Of a stretch of 64,000 nt of DNA, positions 59,817 to 64,000 are shown piece after piece. The stretch's first letter is position 1, and each line of letters starts with the position of its first letter. Both the position numbers and the translations under genes were made by a program. This DNA is from Zanthoxylum bungeanum (lineage: Eukaryota; Streptophyta; Magnoliopsida; Sapindales; Rutaceae). The stretch lies in contig SKCR01038157.1 of assembly GCA_019454045.1 (NCBI GenBank), forward strand, positions 62,001 to 126,000. Direction: 5' to 3'. A model generated the notes under the pieces. The model saw only the letters and a program-made list of their open reading frames with translations. It did no database searches and was not told the origin of the DNA.

Positions 59817-62075
59817 ATGTCGAATGAAGTTTCTTTAGGCAGCCTAGGAGATAAGATAGATAAATTTGTCGAATCATCTTCGAGTGAGACACATGAGGAA
59901 GAAGTATATATAGATTGGTTGTATCAAGATCTAATCGAGGCTAGGTAATTACTGTAGCTGAGTTATCCCAGGAAGTCCCCACTGAAGCCATACCACTTAG
60001 GACTTTACCAGCCATTGCAGAGTCGATTGAAGTACCTAGCACAAGTGAACCAATGAATCTGCTAACGAAGAACCCAGCTAGTCGTGTGATAGAAAGAAAT
60101 CCGATTGAAATCAGGTTCAAATATAGGTTTTCAGGCGCAATAGAAGTGAGATTACCTTTGTCGAGTGAGAGAATAGACTATAAAGTCCCATGATGGATTT
60201 GGTTCTACGAGCGGCCTTTTGCGGATGGATTGAGGTTCCCCATTCCAAGATTAGTTTGGGAGGTCTTAGACCACTTTCAAATTGCTCATTCTCAATTGAT
60301 GCCAAATACTTGGAGGATTCTATTGTCGATTGAATGCATGGCCTTCGAATTGGGAGTGTTTTTTGAGGTGAAGGATGTTCTGGCCACATACTACTTAAAT
60401 GAGCATTTGACTGGGAAGAGACGATATACCTTGTTTCTTCGCCAGAGGAAGCAACATTTAGTCACTGGACTTCCAACGAATGATAGGGGAAACTGGCAGT
60501 CTGATTACTTCTTTATGAGGGGTGAGGGTATTTTTGGGTCAGCTGGAGCTGGTCGAATCCCAGAATATTGGTGTTTGACGAGTGAGTATTTTTCTTTAAT
60601 ATGAGTATTCTTCGAACATACATATTAATTAGACTGACCTTATGTTTGTTTTTGCAGATCCTTTAAGAAATAGGTCGTTCGATACAACATCAAGTCGAAC
60701 CATTTCTAACACTAAAGCAATATTAGCTCTGCATGCCGAAGAAAGAGACCAGAAACATATCTTGGTAGAGAAAAGGTTGAGAGCTAGTCTATTGTGAAGG
60801 GAAATCCATCAACGAGAAGGTACACTTTTGGCTCTTTGTAAACACGTGTTGGCCGCGATATACTGTAATTGGTCGTGTCGATAGCTATACGGTGAGTCGA
60901 CATTTATCAAGTCTTTAACATCTGAAGAAATTTTGTGCGTAGAGGAAATAATGTATTGGCCATTCATAGTGTCATCACTCGATGAAATAAATAGTCGGAA
61001 GAAGGCCAGGAAGTTGAAGGTGAATAAGACTGAAGTTGAGAAGGTAAAGGGTCTTCGACCCAAAGATGTCGTATCGAGTGAAACTGTTGTGGAGAAGGGG
61101 AAGTCGACTGAGATGATGTCGTCTGGGAAGAAAAGGAAAACCACAATTGAGGTGGAAGAATAGACTGACAACGTCATAATAAGGATTCCTCATGGGTCGA
61201 CTGCAATCTCGGACCCCTCAAGTTTGAACACATTTATGAAAAGGGCTTCTTCTGGAGGAGGATGAAGAAATGTTGACTAGGATAGGCCCGGTTAAAGCAA
61301 TGAAGAAAGCGACGAATTTGAATTATCAAGTATGTACACTTAAGATTTCTTTTAAATTTCCTAATTTTCTGGTCGAATGATTTCTAACCATAAATTTTTC
61401 CAGGCATTGGAGTGCAGCCTATATATGCAAAAATATGTCGAGTCGAGTCAAAAGAGAATTAGGGATATGGAGAAGGTCATGTCGGCAATGAGGAAGGAAG
61501 CGTCAGAGCTGAAGTCTGGGTTGGTTGCATCTGAGAAAAGGGAGAATGGACTGGAGAAGGAATTGAAAGAAACAAAGGCCACTTTTAAAGTTGAGAATGA
61601 GACGTCTGAAGCGACAATCGAAGCTTACAAGCAGGGTTTTGACAATGTTAAAAAAGAAAATGAACAGCTACTTGAACAATTGGAGGGAATTGCCATCGAA
61701 TCCATGTTGAATGATATATATGATTTGATGAAGGAATTTCTTTCTGGGAAGCATGTTGATTGGAAGCCTGAGAAGTGGATTCGAGAGTATGAAAGACATA
61801 TAGCTGGGCTTTCCTCGTCGACTTAGGGTGGTGAAGAAGAAAAAGGTGAAGAAGTCGAGTCAATGAAAGGTGAGGTTGAATTGGTAGCAGTTCCTGAGTT
61901 TGAAATGAGAGAGACCGATGGACGAATGAAGGAAGAATGGGACGTTGGACCGGCTGGGGTCGAGACTGATGTGAGGGTCGAGCCTGAAGTCCAAGAAGAA
62001 GATGCTCCTGCCAGTATTTTTGTGGCTGCTGAAGATCAACCAGCCAATGCTCCAGAAGTTTCAGAACATAGCTAA
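59817..62075 (+). pseudogene. Antisense spliced PF04195-like gene of the gypsy element, degraded
   Basis: ATG at 59817 follows a leader and a probable 5'-UTR intron (donor GTATTC near 59621, acceptor GCTAG near 59803). The reading frame shifts near 59945 and has a TGA near 60192. The PF04195-like segment (ADGLRFPIPRLVWEVL, then MPNTWRILLSIECMAF) lies at about 60220-60580. Probable introns: about 60580-60658 (GTGAGT...TTTTTGCAG) and about 61329-61404 (GTATGT...TTTTCCAG). Between them is a Lys/Glu-rich segment with stops. The exon at 61405-61826 is a strong coiled coil. It is followed by TAG (61824-61826) and, in the same frame, an acidic tail to 62075. It runs opposite to pol and ends 220 bp from the pol stop. 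Its role in the element is unknown. Confidence 0.65.
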
Positions 62076-62295
62076 TCTAATGTAACTAAGTTATTTTTTG
62101 TTTAAGTCTTGTACAAAGCAAGCCATTTTGTCGAATGAAAAGGAATTTCAAATGAATGAATTTTATTCCAATATGTCGAATGATTTTTCGCAAACAACTA
62201 ATCTCTTTATTTTGATACTTCGAAAGACAACTAAGAATTGAAAGACAACTAAGTATTGCGTACATACTTCGAAAGATAACTAAATATTGCATGTA

Positions 62296-64000
62296 TTACC
62301 AGTAGAATCGCTTGAGATGAACGACGTTCCAACTGTTGCGAATGAGAGTCCCCTCCACGGTTGGTAGCTTGTAGGCTCCTCCCCCAACGATTTTAGTGAC
62401 GAGGTACAGACCCTCCAGTTCGGTCTCAGTTTACCATTTCCAACTTCCTTTGTGTTCTGAAAAACTCTGTGTAAAACCCAATCTCCTTCCTTGAAAGTTA
62501 TGCTCCGAATATTTTTGTCAAAGTATCTGGCCATCTTCTGTTGGTGAGCTGCTAGTCGAATGGAAGCTCGGTTCCTGACTTCATCAATTGTATCGAGACT
62601 GTAATTCATTAGTTATCGATTCGACTCATCATCGAGCCACTAGTAGCGTGGGGATGGGATGGTCTCTTCGGTTGGTATCACTGCATTCGTACCAAAAGCC
62701 AGTGAGAATATGGTTTCACCAGTTGATGACCGAGCCGTTGTTCTGTAAGACCACATCACACCTGGGAGTTCGTCCTCCCAAGCACCCTTAGCCTTCTCTA
62801 ATCTTTTCTTCAATGTGTTCAATATCGTCTTGTTAGACGATTCAACTTGGCCATTAGCTTGTGGGAAACGTGGAGTTGAGAAGCTTAACTTTATGCCACA
62901 ATTCTTGCAGAAATCCTGAAAATGATGGCTAATGAACTGTGAGCCATTGTTAGTTACGATTTCTCTTGGTATGCCGAACCGACAAATGATATTTTTCCAG
63001 ACGAATGTTTGTGCCTCTTTGTCGCGTATCCTGGTGAATGATTCTGCTTCGATCCACTTCGAGTAGTAATCCGTCAGCACAAGCATGTAGACTCGCTGGC
63101 CTGGGGCGGTTAGGAGTTTCCCAACGATGTCCATTCCCCACTTCATGAATGGCCAATGAGATAACATGGGATTGAGTCTTTCTGGTGGGAGATGTGAGAC
63201 TGGAGCAAACCTTTGACATTTTCACACTTCTTAGTGAATTCGGATGAGTCGGACCTCATTGTAGGCCAGTAGTAGCCTGTCGAATGGGCTCGAAGTGCCA
63301 AGCTCCTACCTCCGGAGTGATTCCCATATTCCCCCTAATGTAGCTCCGCCAACACATGTTGCGCCTCGTCGTGTGTGAGGCACTTCAGGTAAGGTCCTGA
63401 AAATGATCTTTTTAGCAACTAACCGTCGAATATGTTGAACCTTGCAGACTGTCTCTGGACTTTTCTGGCTTGGATTTTGTCGTCTGGAAGCACGCCTTCT
63501 CGCAGATATTTGACAATAGGTGTCAACCACGAGTCGATTGAATTGACTGTGGCGACCATTCTTTCTTCTTTCCAAATTACTGGCCAGTTCAAGTACACTA
63601 CTGGTATTGAACGTGGTTTGTCTCCCTCCATCGTTGAACCGAGGGTGGCCAGAGCATCCGCTTGGGAGTTCTTGCTTCTAGGGACTTGGGTTATAGTGAT
63701 TTCCTCAAACTTTGACTAAATATCTTTTACCTTTTGTAAGTAGGATGCCATATGTGGACCTCGTCCGTGATACGACCCCTGGATCTGGTTGACAATCAGT
63801 TGCGAATCAGACTTTACTTCTATCTTTTTAGCTCCGAGTTCTTTAGCTAAGGACAACCATGCTATCAGCGCCTCATATTCTGCTTCGTTGTTGGTGACTC
63901 TAAAACCCCACTTGATTGCTTGTTGTAAAACATCACCTTCCGGAGTGGTAATCATTATTCCGAGGCCACAACCCTTTTTGTTACTGGATCCGTCGAATGC
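62296..64000 (-). pseudogene. Gypsy pol 3' part: RNase H and integrase, degraded
   Basis: RNase H enters at the right edge and runs to about 63640. Its acidic positions are visible: FDGSSN, NNEAEYEAL, SDSQLIVNQ and QADALA. A TAG interrupts it near 63716. The integrase zinc-finger region (about 63200) has lost one base between its two last cysteines. The integrase core (62640-63167) has the first Asp (MDIVG) and the Glu (GQVESSNK), but the second catalytic Asp is Asn (TNNGSQF). The C-terminus continues in another frame (KMARYFDKNIRS) to a stop at 62296-62298, without a chromodomain, as expected for the Tat branch. Not functional. Confidence 0.88.

Larger units (their letters stand above)
55322..64000 (-). 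mobile_element. Ty3/gypsy retrotransposon of Tat type, minus orientation, runs off the window
   Basis: Read on the minus strand: RNase H (from the right edge), integrase, a spacer, an antisense spliced gene, a 113-bp tandem array, then the 3' LTR. RNase H directly before integrase is the Ty3/gypsy order. Long tandem arrays and an extra antisense frame downstream of pol are known features of the Tat branch. Gag, protease and reverse transcriptase, and the 5' LTR, lie beyond 64000. Confidence 0.82.

Overview
The window is nuclear DNA of a flowering plant, most likely a eudicot. Genes carry short GT-AG introns and AT-rich spacers, and most of the sequence is nested plant transposons. The UDP-glycosyltransferase looks closest to rosid (perhaps Sapindales) UGT83A1-like proteins; this is recall, not a search result, so the lineage guess is weak.

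Only three host genes are convincing, all on the + strand. (1) The C-terminal 289 codons of the ribosome-biogenesis WD40 protein WDR12/YTM1 lie in nine exons from the left edge to 12071. They are interrupted by one intron of about 10.2 kb that is full of transposons. (2) A complete eight-exon gene (28183-34430, 1583 aa) encodes a plant 'dentin sialophosphoprotein-like' protein of unknown function. (3) A complete two-exon UGT83A1-like glycosyltransferase (37032-38512, 454 aa) has an inverted, decayed piece of a sister UGT in its upstream region.

Layout: 1-12071 WDR12, whose large intron holds a hAT element with another hAT inside it, plus an element carrying a spliced PF04195-type gene. 12072-15784 holds a SINE split by a hAT element, a MITE and a pyrimidine-rich leader. 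15785-25645 is a nest of LTR elements (an outer minus-strand LTR unit, a Ty1/copia copy with nearly identical LTRs, and a head-to-head LTR pair rich in CACGTG). 25646-38512 is the gene-bearing stretch. 38860-41500 is a second hAT copy. 43234-43845 is a MITE. 44400-55318 is an old Ty1/copia element with a CACTA element in its 5' LTR and a hAT MITE in its pol. 55322 to the right edge is a Ty3/gypsy element of Tat type on the minus strand, with a 3' LTR, a 113-bp satellite-like array (split by a solo LTR), an antisense spliced gene, and RNase H/integrase.

Many insertions could be delimited exactly from target-site duplications: 8 bp for hAT, 5 bp for LTR elements, 3 bp for CACTA. This gives a relative insertion order. 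The most unusual signal is that two unrelated-looking elements (6.5-9.3 kb and 59.5-62.1 kb) carry the same kind of gene: 5'-UTR intron, PF04195-like domain, further introns, long coiled coil, acidic tail. In the second element it lies antisense and tail-to-tail to pol. All transposon coding regions seen here are broken.
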